Shown here in pieces: positions 1 through 8,705 of a stretch of 22,851 nt of DNA. The notes beneath the pieces are model-generated. The model worked only from the letters and a program-made list of their open reading frames with translations, was not told the DNA's origin and did not search any database. Position numbers and translations under genes: made by a program. The stretch comes from Thioalkalivibrio sp. (GTDB lineage Bacteria; Pseudomonadota; Gammaproteobacteria; Ectothiorhodospirales; Ectothiorhodospiraceae): assembly GCA_007136145.1 (NCBI GenBank), contig SLHN01000107.1, forward strand, positions 1 through 22,851, read 5' to 3'. The first letter of the stretch is position 1; every line of letters starts with the position of its first letter.

Positions 1-503
1 CCCATCTGCAGGCTCTCCGCGAGTTGCGGCTCGAACCGTTCGCCTATGATGAATTCCGTACTGCCACCGCCGATGTCGATCACCAACCTGCGACCGCCGT
101 CGTCGGCAAGACTGTGCGCAACCCCGAGGAAGATCAGGCGGGCCTCTTCACGCCCGCCGATGATTTCCACCGGGTGCCCCAGTGCTTCTTCAGCAAGTTC
201 CAGGAAGCGGCGTGCCGAGCGCGCCTTCCGCAGCGTATTGGTACCCAAGGCCCGAACGCTGCCAGGCGGAAGTGTGTGCAGGCGTTGGCCGAAGCGGCCC
301 AGACACGCAAGTGCCCGTTCCTGAGCCTCGGCGGACAGCCGGTTCTTTCCATCCAAACCGCTCGCCAGGCGCACCGTCTCCTTGATGCGGTCAACGGTAA
401 TCACCTCCCCCTCGTGCCAACGCGCGACGATCATGTGAAAACTGTTGGAACCCAGATCGACTGCCGCAACGGTATCAAAGCCGTCGTGTTGCTGTTTCTT
501 CAT
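1..503 (-). CDS. ppx: Exopolyphosphatase (Ppx/GppA family), N-terminal part, cut by window edge
   Basis: Ppx hydrolyses terminal phosphates of inorganic polyphosphate (or pppGpp in GppA relatives) in the cytoplasm. The minus strand reads open from ATG at 503 to the left edge, about 167 codons of a protein usually 300-510 residues long. Near the N-terminus is the phosphate-1 motif DLGSNSFHMIVAR. It is followed by GTNTLRKARSARRF, IGGREEARLIFLGV and the phosphate-2 motif VIDIGGGSTEFIIG, all in the order expected for the ASKHA fold. The start overlaps the sixA stop as ATGA, so the two genes are translationally coupled. GppA is the alternative, but coupling to sixA and the N-terminal motifs favour Ppx. 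The C-terminal half is not visible. Confidence 0.93.
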   Translation of the reverse strand, partial: MKKQQHDGFDTVAAVDLGSNSFHMIVARWHEGEVITVDRIKETVRLASGLDGKNRLSAEAQERALACLGRFGQRLHTLPPGSVRALGTNTLRKARSARRFLELAEEALGHPVEIIGGREEARLIFLGVAHSLADDGGRRLVIDIGGGSTEFIIGERFEPQLAESLQM

Positions 504-1045
504 CGGGCCTCGCTCAACTCCATCAGTCCATACTGCGGCAATTTCCAGATCATTTCCATGGTTCCCGGACCGAACCCTTCGACAACGCGCAGCGCGCAAG
601 CCGCTCCCTTCTCCATCGGCACGGGCGCACGACGGTTGCCGCCACAAAGCCATGTTCCGAGAAGAAATGAAAGGTCGGGCTCGTGCCCCACGAGGATACC
701 CGTTTGCCCGGATGACAAACGGGCATCCAGCCAACTCCCCAGGGCAGCCCGATCCCAGGGAGGGAGCAAGGCATCCGGTGTTTCGATCGAGTGCTCGAAA
801 CACCCGCCAAGACCTTCCGCGGTCTGCACAGCGCGCGTGTAGGGGCTACTCCAGATGTGATCCACGCCTTGCAGCAAACGTCGGAGACCCGCCGCCGCCA
901 GGCGGTTGCGCCGCACCCCTTCGCGGGTCAGTGGGCGTTCCCGATCCGGCCGCCCGGTCTCGTCGTGGAAGCGATCCGGATCGCCAGCCTGTGCATGCCG
1001 TACCAACACCAGAATGCGTTCATTCGAAACCCCATTTTTCTTCAA
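500..1045 (-). CDS. sixA: SixA-type phosphohistidine phosphatase
   Basis: A histidine-phosphatase-superfamily protein of 181 residues. The N-terminal RHG-type motif reads LVRHAQA, with the catalytic His near residue 16. A second active-site histidine lies in LVGHEPDLSFL, and SSPYTRAVQTAE matches the SixA pattern. Family members remove phosphate from phosphohistidine in phosphorelay proteins or from small phosphoesters. The best start is TTG at 1045, preceded by a GGGGGA purine run, because there is no in-frame ATG near the N-terminus. It is the first gene of a two-gene unit with ppx (4-nt overlap). The family call is firm; the physiological substrate cannot be read from sequence. Confidence 0.88.
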   Translation of the reverse strand: MKKNGVSNERILVLVRHAQAGDPDRFHDETGRPDRERPLTREGVRRNRLAAAGLRRLLQGVDHIWSSPYTRAVQTAEGLGGCFEHSIETPDALLPPWDRAALGSWLDARLSSGQTGILVGHEPDLSFLLGTWLCGGNRRAPVPMEKGAACALRVVEGFGPGTMEMIWKLPQYGLMELSEAR

Positions 1046-1276
1046 TTGGACATCCCCCTGGCATCATTGGCACGACGCGATAGTATTTTCCAGAACTGTG
1101 GATCAGGCTGGCACAGGTACTCGTGCAACATCCCGGCCGGAACGCTAACATGAATGCTTGGCAGCCTGCTGGACTCAGGTGCCGGTAGCGAGCCATGCCG
1201 CAGTCGTCACCGTCACCGGCACCGTTGTCCGACACGCTGCCGAACCCTGTCGGGATTTGCCCTGCCGAGATTAGCC

Positions 1277-2059
1277 ATGTGCCGCCACGTTGCCTATATG
1301 GGTCCGGAACTGCCATTGAGCGAGCTTCTTTTCGCCGCCCCCCATGCTCTGGCGCTCCAGGCCAGCAGCCCGGAGGAACTGATCTACGCGCGGGTGAACG
1401 CCGATGGGTTCGGTTTCGGGTGGTACGGCGAAGGTGATCAGCCAGTAGTCTACCGTCGCGCCGACCCGATATGGCAGGACCCGAACCTTCGGCAACTGGC
1501 GCGCAACCTCTACGCCGATCTCTGGCTGGCGTCTGTCCGAAGCGCGACACCCGGATTCAGTGGCGACGTGGTCAACGTCCAACCGTTCGCGTTCGGAGAC
1601 CTGTTATTCAGCCACAACGGCTTCATCGAGGATTTCCGGCCCGCGATCCGGCGACAGATTCAGAACATCATGGAGCCCGACGTTGAGGCGGAGATCTTCG
1701 GCACCACCGATTCGGAGTTTCTTTTCGCGCTGATGCGGCAATTCCTGCTCGACGATGCCGATCTGAATCTGGAGGGGGCGATGATCGAGTCCTTTTCCAC
1801 GATCCAGTCATGGCTGGGCAGCCAGCGCGCACTGCTCAATGTGATCCTGAGCGATGGCGAGCGCCTCGTCGCGAGTCGTTATTCCGTGAATGACCAATGC
1901 GCCAGCCTCTACTACACGAGTGACGACGATTGCTTTCCCGAGGGTGCGGTGGTCATAGCGTCCGAACCCCTGACCGACCGCGAGCGCTGGCGCAGCGTTC
2001 CCGAGAATCATATTCTGGTGGTTGCCGCGGACGAACCACCGGAACTGCTGGCACTGTAG
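1277..2059 (+). CDS. EgtC-like class II glutamine amidotransferase
   Basis: The start at 1277 is chosen because it places Cys at position 2 (MCRHVAY), the N-terminal nucleophile of class II (Ntn) glutamine amidotransferases; the frame is open further upstream but that would bury the cysteine. The 260-residue protein has the family blocks NADGFGFGWYG, SVRSATPG and LFSHNGFIEDF (Asn-Gly of the oxyanion hole). It resembles EgtC, which removes the gamma-glutamyl group from the hercynylcysteine sulfoxide intermediate in ergothioneine synthesis, and also YafJ-type amidohydrolases. No egtB or egtD lies nearby, so an ergothioneine role is inference. It is followed after 85 bases by the SIMPL-domain gene on the same strand. 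Confidence 0.85.
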   Translation: MCRHVAYMGPELPLSELLFAAPHALALQASSPEELIYARVNADGFGFGWYGEGDQPVVYRRADPIWQDPNLRQLARNLYADLWLASVRSATPGFSGDVVNVQPFAFGDLLFSHNGFIEDFRPAIRRQIQNIMEPDVEAEIFGTTDSEFLFALMRQFLLDDADLNLEGAMIESFSTIQSWLGSQRALLNVILSDGERLVASRYSVNDQCASLYYTSDDDCFPEGAVVIASEPLTDRERWRSVPENHILVVAADEPPELLAL

Positions 2060-2144
2060 CGATTCGCCGCGACTGTGAATCCCGGCTCTGGTTGCAGTAC
2101 TCCACCCCAAACCGTCGCGCATTGGTCCGCACACGAGGTCTGCC

Positions 2145-2873
2145 ATGTTTCGATTGCCGTTAGCCATGACCCTTCTCTCGGTACTTTTTCTCAGCACTGG
2201 CTCCGCATGGGGTGATGATGGCTCGACGGTCCTGCAGATCACAGCCCATGCCGAACACGAGGTAGCGAACGATCTGATGACCGTTTCCATGAAGGCGGAG
2301 CGACGAGCCACCGAGGTTTCCCGAGCGACATCCGAGGTGAACAGGATGATGCATGAGGCACTCGAACAGGTCCGAGCGACCCCCTCGATCGACGCACGCA
2401 CTCTTGGCTATTCGACCTCTCCGGTCTACGATCGCGACCGTGGCAGGACAGACCCCGTGGCCTGGCAGGTCACTCAGGGACTCGAGCTGAAAGGCGAGAA
2501 TTTCGAGCAGATCACCAGCATGGCCGCAAAGCTACAGGGACTGGGCCTCGCGATCACGAACATACAATTCTCGATCAGCCAGGAAACCCGGCATAAGCGG
2601 CAACAGGAATTGTTGGTCGAGGCCATCCGGACATGGCAGCAGACTGCCCAGACGATGGGCGCCGCACTTGGCGCTTCGCACATTTTCCCCAAGCAAATCA
2701 CACTGCACGATGACGGCTTCACGCCGCCTTGGCCGGGGCTGGCCATGAGAACAGCCGAAGAAACGATTACCAGTCCCGCCCTCGAAGCAGGTCGCTCCAC
2801 GCTGCGCGTGACCGTTTCGGGAGAGATGAAGGCTTATGGGGCGGCCACATTGCGAACCCTGGACCGCCGTTGA
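2145..2873 (+). CDS. Secreted SIMPL-domain (DUF541) protein
   Basis: A 242-residue protein with a Sec signal peptide (residues 1 to about 23, hydrophobic core then GSAWGDD). The mature region carries SIMPL/DUF541 features: an opening strand LQITAHAEHEV followed by NDLMTVSMKAE, a TLGYSTSPVYD block, LGLAITNIQFSIS, and a C-terminal RSTLRVTVSGEM strand. Members are periplasmic or outer-membrane-associated (E. coli YggE type), linked to oxidative stress tolerance, with no known enzymatic reaction. GAGG lies six bases before the ATG at 2145. The gene lies 85 bases after the amidotransferase and 122 bases before the Sel1 gene on the same strand; shared transcription is possible but not shown. Confidence 0.85.
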   Translation: MFRLPLAMTLLSVLFLSTGSAWGDDGSTVLQITAHAEHEVANDLMTVSMKAERRATEVSRATSEVNRMMHEALEQVRATPSIDARTLGYSTSPVYDRDRGRTDPVAWQVTQGLELKGENFEQITSMAAKLQGLGLAITNIQFSISQETRHKRQQELLVEAIRTWQQTAQTMGAALGASHIFPKQITLHDDGFTPPWPGLAMRTAEETITSPALEAGRSTLRVTVSGEMKAYGAATLRTLDRR

Positions 2874-2995
2874 CAACACGCGGAGCGCTCGTTGATTTTC
2901 ATCGACGATTCTTCCACCTGAATCGTTACTCTATGTGCAGGCCAGGCCCGTAACCGTTAGCATAGCGGGGTTCCAATGGTATCGGAGCCCGATTC

Positions 2996-3853
2996 ATGCG
3001 CGCGGCAGCCTTTCTTTTTCTTGCCTTTCTATGGGTCGATCCCGTCGTCGCCGCTCCCGAGCCGTTCAGCCCGGAGCACGCGGCGGAACTCGGCGCCGAA
3101 GAACAGCGTCTGTTGGCCGAGCAGCATCTTGCGCAAGACCCTCCCGATCTGATCGAAGCGAGGCGCTGGCTGGAGCACGCTGCCGAAAACGGTTCCGTTG
3201 AGGCGATGGGGGCCGCAGGCTGGCTTTACGAGCAGGGTCTGGGTGTGGAACCCGATGCCAGCCGCGCCCTGGCGTACTACACTCAGGCCTACGAAGCCGG
3301 TGAGAATGAATACGGGATCCGCCTGGGCTGGATGTATATTCAGGGGCGTGGTCTGGATCCGGACCGCGTGCGGGGCGAGGAATGGTTTCGCCGTGTGATC
3401 GAGGAACGCAACGACAGTCGTGCCCGACTCGCGCTTGCATCGGTGTTGATCTCTGATGCAATGGCCAGCCTGAGGCCAGAGCGAGCAAGCGAGGCAAGCG
3501 ATCTGCTCGACCGTGCCTTGCAGGATGGCATCATCGAAGCGGCGTATTACCTGGCCCGCATCCATAGCGACGGGCTTGGTAACTTGCCGACCAGCCCCGG
3601 TCGCGCCGCCCATTATGTACGGATTGGAGCCGAAGCCGGGATTCCGGAAATGCAGGGCTGGATGGCATTTCTTCATGCCCGGGGTGATACGGTTCCGCTG
3701 GACATCGTCGAGGCCCATAAATGGGCCAGCCTCGCGGCATCCGGGGGCGATCCCACCGGCGAACGGCTGCGTCAGGACCTGGCCTCGCGAATGGAACAGG
3801 CCGAACTGCTCGAGTCGCGGCGACGCGCGATGCAGTGGCTGGAGCAACAATGA
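2996..3853 (+). CDS. Secreted Sel1-repeat (TPR-like) protein
   Basis: A 285-residue protein with a Sec signal peptide (about 20 residues, ending VVAAPEPF). It contains several Sel1-like repeats: ARRWLEHAAENGSVEAMG, then GWLYEQGLGVEPDASRAL, GWMYIQGRGLDPDRV, and near the C-terminus AHKWASLAASGGDPTGE. These alpha-solenoid repeats bind other proteins in the periplasm; the partner is unknown. GGAG lies eight bases before the ATG at 2996. The middle (about residues 140-185) is more divergent. The following PLDc_N gene starts after a 43-base AT-rich gap. Confidence 0.88.
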   Translation: MRAAAFLFLAFLWVDPVVAAPEPFSPEHAAELGAEEQRLLAEQHLAQDPPDLIEARRWLEHAAENGSVEAMGAAGWLYEQGLGVEPDASRALAYYTQAYEAGENEYGIRLGWMYIQGRGLDPDRVRGEEWFRRVIEERNDSRARLALASVLISDAMASLRPERASEASDLLDRALQDGIIEAAYYLARIHSDGLGNLPTSPGRAAHYVRIGAEAGIPEMQGWMAFLHARGDTVPLDIVEAHKWASLAASGGDPTGERLRQDLASRMEQAELLESRRRAMQWLEQQ

Positions 3854-3896
3854 ACAATATCTATTTTTTCAATATCTTGAGTAAAAAGGATAATAA

Positions 3897-4079
3897 ATGA
3901 TTGAAGTGTCGGGCCTGCTCGGCCTGGTGTTACTCATCCTCGTTATCTGGGCCATCGTCAGCACGGTCCAGAGTCACGCGTCGACTGGCGCGAAGGTCAT
4001 TTGGATCGTCGTTCTCGTGCTGCTGCCATTGCTGGGCTTCATCCTCTGGTTGCTGCTCGGACCCCGGGCTGGGCGGTGA
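3897..4079 (+). CDS. Small PLDc_N-domain membrane protein
   Basis: A 60-residue protein made of two hydrophobic helices (about residues 5-25 and 33-55) separated by a short polar loop QSHASTGAK. This fits the PLDc_N family, the membrane anchor found at the N-terminus of cardiolipin synthases and also as stand-alone small proteins. The closing LLLGPRAGR is typical. Stand-alone members have no assigned function. AAAGGA lies six bases before the ATG. No phospholipase D catalytic domain follows, so this is a natural short gene rather than a truncation as far as can be seen. It converges on malQ with a 29-base gap. Confidence 0.8.
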   Translation: MIEVSGLLGLVLLILVIWAIVSTVQSHASTGAKVIWIVVLVLLPLLGFILWLLLGPRAGR

Positions 4080-4103
4080 GCAGCCAGATGAAAGCCGTGT
4101 GGG

Positions 4104-4121
4104 GACCGTTACGAAACGGTC
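4104..4121. terminator. Stem-loop between convergent PLDc_N gene and malQ
   Basis: Seven-base perfect stem GACCGTT / AACGGTC with loop ACGA. It overlaps the malQ stop codon (4109-4111) and lies just past the PLDc_N gene. No T-run follows on either side, so it may be a weak bidirectional terminator or a 3'-end stabilising hairpin. Assignment rests on position and symmetry only. Confidence 0.35.
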
Positions 4122-5605
4122 TTGGTCGCTGAATCACTCAACACACGACCCGTTTCCTCATTCAACGCCCGGAGTTCCCTGGCGCGCTCCGGAGGAACCT
4201 CGGACCAATAGAAGCGCCACCGCCAGTTGCCCTGGGTAGTACCCGGCGTGTTCAGTCGTGCCTCGTTGCCCAACGCCAGCGCATCCTGCATCGGAATCAT
4301 CGCAAGCCGCGCCGGTGATGCCAGTGCCGCACGAATCAATACCCAAGGCATCGAGCCTTCCGGCTCACCCAGCTTTTCGAGCACCATGCGCTGCGCCTGC
4401 CGCGGCAAGGCGTCGAACCAACCCAGAGTGGTGTCGTTATCATGGGTGCCGGTGTAGACCACGCCTCGTTCCACATGATGCTCGGGCAGGTACGGGTTGG
4501 AATCACCCCCATCGAACGCAAACTGCAGGATCTTCATTCCGGGCAACCCGAAACGCTCGCGCAGTTCGTTCACTTCGTCGGTGATCACGCCAAGGTCCTC
4601 CGCCAGCAACGGCAGTTCACCGAAGCGGCGCAGCAAAGCCTCGAAAAACTCTGCGCCAGGGCCCGGCTTCCACTCGCCCGCGATCGCGGTCGGCTCACTC
4701 GACGGGATCGACCAGAAGGCCTCGAAGCCCCGGAAGTGATCGATGCGCAACGCATCCACACCCTCCAGCGCCCATTCGATGCGCCGCAGCCACCAGTCGT
4801 AGCCCTGTGCGGCCATTCGGTCCCAGCGGTAATGCGGGTTGCCCCACCGTTGTCCCGTTTCAGAAAAATAATCCGGGGGTACGCCAGCCACGGTAATCGG
4901 CTGCCCATCGTCATCCAGATCGAAATATTCGGGATTGGCCCACACATCCGCCGAGTCGTGGGCGACAAAAATCGGCATATCACCCAGCAGGAGGATGCCA
5001 CGTTCATTGGCCTGGGCACGCAGCGCTTTCCACTGCCGGAAGAAAACGAACTGGGCAAAGCGTACAGCCTCGAGGGCTTCCGCGGCCTCCGCACGCAATT
5101 GTTCCAGCCGTGCCGGTGTCCGGTGCAGCAACGGCTTCGGCCACGTCCACCAGGGACGATTACCCTGCAAGCGCTTGATCACCGAGAACAGCGCAAAATC
5201 CTCCAGCCAGTCGGCTTGCCCGCGGCAGAACGCGAGATACTCCGCCCACTCGCCCCCCCCGGCTGCCTCCAGAGCCAGGCGTGCCTCGGATAGTGCCTGA
5301 CCCAATGGTATTCTTGTCCCCGATGACCTCAGCCAGCCATCGTGGGCCATCAATTCCGGATCGATCAGCCGTGTGTCGCCCGCGAACGCGGACACACAGG
5401 CATACGGCGAGCCATCCGCCTGCGGCGGGTTGATCGGCAGGATCTGCCAAACGCTGAACCCCGCCTCCTCGAGCCAGTTCAGGAAGGTTTGTGCTTCATT
5501 GCCAATTCGCCCCACTCGTCCCGGCCCAGGCAAAGATGTCGGGTGCAGGATCACTCCAGACCGGCGTTTTTCCAGCAAGCGGTTTACCGGATCCCGATCG
5601 CTCAC
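4109..5605 (-). CDS. malQ: 4-alpha-glucanotransferase (amylomaltase, GH77)
   Basis: MalQ transfers alpha-1,4-glucan segments between malto-oligosaccharides, disproportionating short chains. The 498-residue length fits the family. N-terminal GVILHPTSLPGPGRVG and FLNWLEEAGFSVWQILPINP are classic. The catalytic set is visible: nucleophile Asp289 in ALRIDHFRG, acid/base Glu336 in LLAEDLGV, and Asp389 in YTGTHDNDTTLGW. GDMPIFVAHDSADVWANPEYF-type sequence is also present. The GTG start at 5605 overlaps the TGA of the upstream GH57 gene (GTGA), implying translational coupling. The frame is open further upstream, but that region is inside the GH57 gene. It is the last gene of the glgC-GH57-malQ unit. 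Confidence 0.95.
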   Translation of the reverse strand: MSDRDPVNRLLEKRRSGVILHPTSLPGPGRVGRIGNEAQTFLNWLEEAGFSVWQILPINPPQADGSPYACVSAFAGDTRLIDPELMAHDGWLRSSGTRIPLGQALSEARLALEAAGGGEWAEYLAFCRGQADWLEDFALFSVIKRLQGNRPWWTWPKPLLHRTPARLEQLRAEAAEALEAVRFAQFVFFRQWKALRAQANERGILLLGDMPIFVAHDSADVWANPEYFDLDDDGQPITVAGVPPDYFSETGQRWGNPHYRWDRMAAQGYDWWLRRIEWALEGVDALRIDHFRGFEAFWSIPSSEPTAIAGEWKPGPGAEFFEALLRRFGELPLLAEDLGVITDEVNELRERFGLPGMKILQFAFDGGDSNPYLPEHHVERGVVYTGTHDNDTTLGWFDALPRQAQRMVLEKLGEPEGSMPWVLIRAALASPARLAMIPMQDALALGNEARLNTPGTTQGNWRWRFYWSEVPPERARELRALNEETGRVLSDSATKTVS

Positions 5606-7344
5606 GAGTGCGCCTGTCCGCGGCGCATTGTTCCCCCGGTGGCCGGATCGCCCCCGCCGATCGAAAGAACGACCGACAGAGCCTCCGGAACCGCAAGTCC
5701 GGCACGCTGATACAGGGCGGCCAGGTGCCGACGGTACAAGGCCTCGAAATCGCCCACTGACCCTGCCGGATTGTAGGCGCCGAACCACCAGCACCAATCG
5801 GATCCCTCGCAGATTGCCAGTTGTTCCAGAAGTGCTTCCGTGTGCAGCTCGGGATGCTGCCGGAGCGCGGTGTCCACCGCCTGTTTCGCCTCGATCAAGC
5901 GGTCCCAACCCGTGTTCTTGTCGGGATCACCGATCCAGGTCGAAAAGGTTCCGTACACCCAGCTTCCCGCAACCACCGCTGGCAGGATGGGAGCGGTTTC
6001 CGCAGCTTGGGAGCAAACATCGGAGAAGGTGCGCAGGTTTATTCGCGGGTGCTCCGCCAGGCGTTGGTAAAGGCCCCGAAGAAAGTGGAATCCGTTGTCG
6101 CGATAGTATTCCCAGGCGTTCTCGCCATCCAGAATCACCGACACGACACCCCCGGCCGGAGGTGCGTCGACGATATTCTCGAGGTGATGGATGAAGTCGC
6201 CCACAGCGTCACGAGCGTGCCAGTCGGCATAACGAAAGCCAATCGCATCCGAGAGGCCATCGTCACGGAAAAAGGTGAGCATGCGCGTGCCCTCGATACC
6301 ATAGGGCTGGTGCAGCCAGCCATCGCGCGGCCCCGTCTCGGCATCCGGCAGGTCCGCGAGACTATTGGCGAGCACGGTCTGTCCGCTGGCCGCCCATTGC
6401 AGTCCGTATTCGTCAAGCAGTTTCAGCGTGGAGGTACTGACGCCGCCCTCCGAAGGCCAGCAGCCCATTGGGGGGAATCCGAAATGCTTCTCGAATGTCG
6501 CAAGGCCCCGCTCGATATGCCAACGCACCCGCCCTTCGCCGTCCGGATAACTGCGATGTTGGGGCAGAGTCACATCGGGCATCGCCTCCTCCGCCGACTC
6601 GATGTCCAGCAGAAGCGGCATGATCGGGTGGGCATAGGGAGTGAACGAGATTTCGACCCGCCCCGATTGCGCCAACGCGCGATAACGGGGAATGATGTCC
6701 GCAAGAACCTTCCCAATCAATTCCAGCAACTGGCGGCGTGTCCGAGCATCGTATCCCTGCTCCTCGGCCAGCCACGCTGCCACCTCGGGATAATCCTGGC
6801 GCACGGTGGCACCGAGCCAGGCCAAGTGATAGCAGGTGGCCAGATCCAGAAAGAATGCCGAATCGAGATGCCGCAGCAACTTCGGATTGTCCCGCGCGGC
6901 GGTTCCCAGCTCCGCCAGGCTGCGAAACAATGGATTGGGTTCAATCATTCGCGGTGCGTGGGCGCGCAGGCAGACACGAATAATCTCCGCCCGAGCCGCG
7001 GGATCCTCCGGCACCGATTCCGACGTCAGCAGCGCCAGCACCGGATCCGGAATAGGCTCATCCCGGTTCAGGTAGGCCTCGACGCGCTCGGCGTAATCGG
7101 CAATCTGCTCGAGCAGGATTGGCGCGAAGTTGACCACGGCGCGTGCCTCGGGCACCGCTTCGAGGTGCGCGGCCATATCGGAGTAGTCTTTCAGCGCGTG
7201 CAGATACGTCCACGGCAACGCATACGACGCACTACCCTGCTCGAAGTACTGCGGCTGGTGCATATGCCAGCACAGCACCACATCCAGGGGCGGTCGAGCC
7301 TCACCGGTGTCAACCACGGCCCCGGTCTTGCGCTCAGCGGACAT
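5602..7344 (-). CDS. GH57 family alpha-amylase / glucanotransferase
   Basis: A 580-residue glycoside hydrolase of family 57. Conserved region 1 is WHMHQP (residues 26-31), region 3 is GCWPSEGGVS with the likely nucleophile Glu299, and region 4 is FFRDDGLSDAIGF with the likely acid/base Asp at 361/362, followed by VILDGENAWEYY. Family 57 includes alpha-amylases, amylopullulanases, 4-alpha-glucanotransferases and branching enzymes; the exact specificity cannot be settled here. The length and organisation match the cytoplasmic proteobacterial GH57 type, and no signal peptide is seen. The ATG at 7344 lies inside the last codons of glgC (11-base overlap), and the stop overlaps malQ, so it works within the glycogen/maltodextrin unit. 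Confidence 0.92.
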   Translation of the reverse strand: MSAERKTGAVVDTGEARPPLDVVLCWHMHQPQYFEQGSASYALPWTYLHALKDYSDMAAHLEAVPEARAVVNFAPILLEQIADYAERVEAYLNRDEPIPDPVLALLTSESVPEDPAARAEIIRVCLRAHAPRMIEPNPLFRSLAELGTAARDNPKLLRHLDSAFFLDLATCYHLAWLGATVRQDYPEVAAWLAEEQGYDARTRRQLLELIGKVLADIIPRYRALAQSGRVEISFTPYAHPIMPLLLDIESAEEAMPDVTLPQHRSYPDGEGRVRWHIERGLATFEKHFGFPPMGCWPSEGGVSTSTLKLLDEYGLQWAASGQTVLANSLADLPDAETGPRDGWLHQPYGIEGTRMLTFFRDDGLSDAIGFRYADWHARDAVGDFIHHLENIVDAPPAGGVVSVILDGENAWEYYRDNGFHFLRGLYQRLAEHPRINLRTFSDVCSQAAETAPILPAVVAGSWVYGTFSTWIGDPDKNTGWDRLIEAKQAVDTALRQHPELHTEALLEQLAICEGSDWCWWFGAYNPAGSVGDFEALYRRHLAALYQRAGLAVPEALSVVLSIGGGDPATGGTMRRGQAHS

Positions 7345-8599
7345 AGCGCGAGAGCTGTCCCAGCATCTCGGGGGTCACCACGCGGACACCCTTCGGCGAG
7401 ATGAAGAAGTGCCGGGCATCCTCCTTCTCATCGACGCCGATCTTCATCCCGTCGGGAATCTGGCAGCCCTTGTCGATCACGCAGCGCCGCACCTCGCAGT
7501 TCTGGCCAATATGCACGCTCGGAAGGATCACCGAATCCTGGACGATGGAACCCGCGTCCACCTGCACGTCCGAGAACAGTAGCGAATGGCGCACGGTGCT
7601 GCCGGAAATGATGCAACCACCAGAGACCATCGAGTCAATCGCCATGCCCCGCCGGTCATCGTCGTCGAACACGAATTTCGCCGGAGGCCATTGTTCCTGG
7701 TAGGTCCAGATCGGCCATTCGCTGTCGTAAAGGTTCAGCTCCGGGGTCACGCCAATCAACTCCAGATTTGCCTCCCAGTAGGAGTCGACGGTACCCACGT
7801 CGCGCCAGTACGCCTGCACGTCATGTTTCTCGTCGCGGAAGGGATAGGCCATCACCTTGTAGCGATCGATGATCCCGGGAATGATGTCCTTGCCGAAATC
7901 ATGGCTGGAGCGGCTGTCGTCGGCGTCGCGGATCAGACGTTCGAACAGAAAAGCGGTATTGAAGACGTAAATGCCCATCGACGCCAATACCACTCCCGGC
8001 TTGCCGGGCATCGAGGGTGGTTCGTCCGGCTTCTCCAAAAACTCGGTCACCCGCCCGGTGTCGTTGACCGCCATGACTCCGAAGGCACGCGCCTCCTCGG
8101 GATTCACCTCGAGACACCCGACGGTCATGTCGGCCCCGCTCTCGACGTGGTAGGCGATCATCTGGCCATAGTCCATCTTGTAGATGTGGTCGCCGGCCAG
8201 AATCAGCACGTACTCCGGGGCGTGCTGCCGAATGATATCGATGTTCTGGTACACGGCGTCCGCGGTTCCCGCATACCAGGAGGTCTCGATCCGCTGCTGC
8301 GCGGGCAGCAACTCGATGAACTCCCCGAACTCACCCCGAAGGAAGCTCCAGCCGCGCTGCACGTGCTGAATCAGCGAGTGCGCCTTGTATTGGGTCAATA
8401 CTCCGATACGACGGATCCCAGAATTGATACAGTTCGACAGAGGGAAATCGATGATCCGGAACTTGCCACCGAAAGGAACCGCGGGCTTGGCCCGCCAGAG
8501 GGTCAAATGCTTGAGCCGCGAGCCCCGGCCACCCGCAAGGATGAGCGCGAGCGTTTCCCGGGTCAGCCGGCTGACGAAACGTTGTGGTTGGGGATTCAT
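7334..8599 (-). CDS. glgC: Glucose-1-phosphate adenylyltransferase (ADP-glucose pyrophosphorylase)
   Basis: GlgC makes ADP-glucose from ATP and glucose-1-phosphate, the committed step of bacterial glycogen synthesis. The 421-residue protein has the nucleotide loop LAGGRGSRL, then IDFPLSNCINSGI, the catalytic HIYKMDY aspartate, and EFLEKPDEPP with the glucose-1-phosphate-binding lysine. The C-terminal part is a left-handed beta-helix-like region (VSGGCIISGS, VRHSLLFSDV, VQDSVILPSVHIG). The start at 8599 is supported by AAGGA eight bases upstream; an upstream in-frame extension runs into the glgB promoter gap and is rejected. First gene of the glgC-GH57-malQ operon, divergent from glgB. Confidence 0.97.
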   Translation of the reverse strand: MNPQPQRFVSRLTRETLALILAGGRGSRLKHLTLWRAKPAVPFGGKFRIIDFPLSNCINSGIRRIGVLTQYKAHSLIQHVQRGWSFLRGEFGEFIELLPAQQRIETSWYAGTADAVYQNIDIIRQHAPEYVLILAGDHIYKMDYGQMIAYHVESGADMTVGCLEVNPEEARAFGVMAVNDTGRVTEFLEKPDEPPSMPGKPGVVLASMGIYVFNTAFLFERLIRDADDSRSSHDFGKDIIPGIIDRYKVMAYPFRDEKHDVQAYWRDVGTVDSYWEANLELIGVTPELNLYDSEWPIWTYQEQWPPAKFVFDDDDRRGMAIDSMVSGGCIISGSTVRHSLLFSDVQVDAGSIVQDSVILPSVHIGQNCEVRRCVIDKGCQIPDGMKIGVDEKEDARHFFISPKGVRVVTPEMLGQLSRYVR

Positions 8600-8705
8600 G
8601 CAATAATCCTTGCGCCTTAAGGTAATCACTGGTCCGCACGAATTGGACCGGGCCTTCGGTCTGCCGGTATCGTCAGTGCAAACATCCAGCCGAGAAGATG
8701 CGAGT
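8600..8705. promoter_or_regulatory. Divergent glgC / glgB promoter region
   Basis: A 106-base gap between the glgC start (minus) and the chosen glgB start (plus) must hold the promoters for both units. I do not see clear -10/-35 pairs. The glgC ribosome site (AAGGA on the minus strand) lies just right of 8599. The frame upstream of glgB stays open to about 8610 from a TTG, so a longer GlgB N-terminus is formally possible and would shrink this gap. Confidence 0.5.

Noticed and set aside
5606..5908. Longer MalQ N-terminus (about 100 extra residues)
   Set aside because: The extension lies wholly inside the GH57 gene on the same strand, is Arg/Gly-rich without domain character, and the GTG at 5605 gives the normal MalQ length and a GTGA overlap.
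5821..7404. Plus-strand open frame of 527 codons
   Set aside because: Antisense to the GH57 gene, whose catalytic motifs are all present; no protein-family features in the plus-strand translation.
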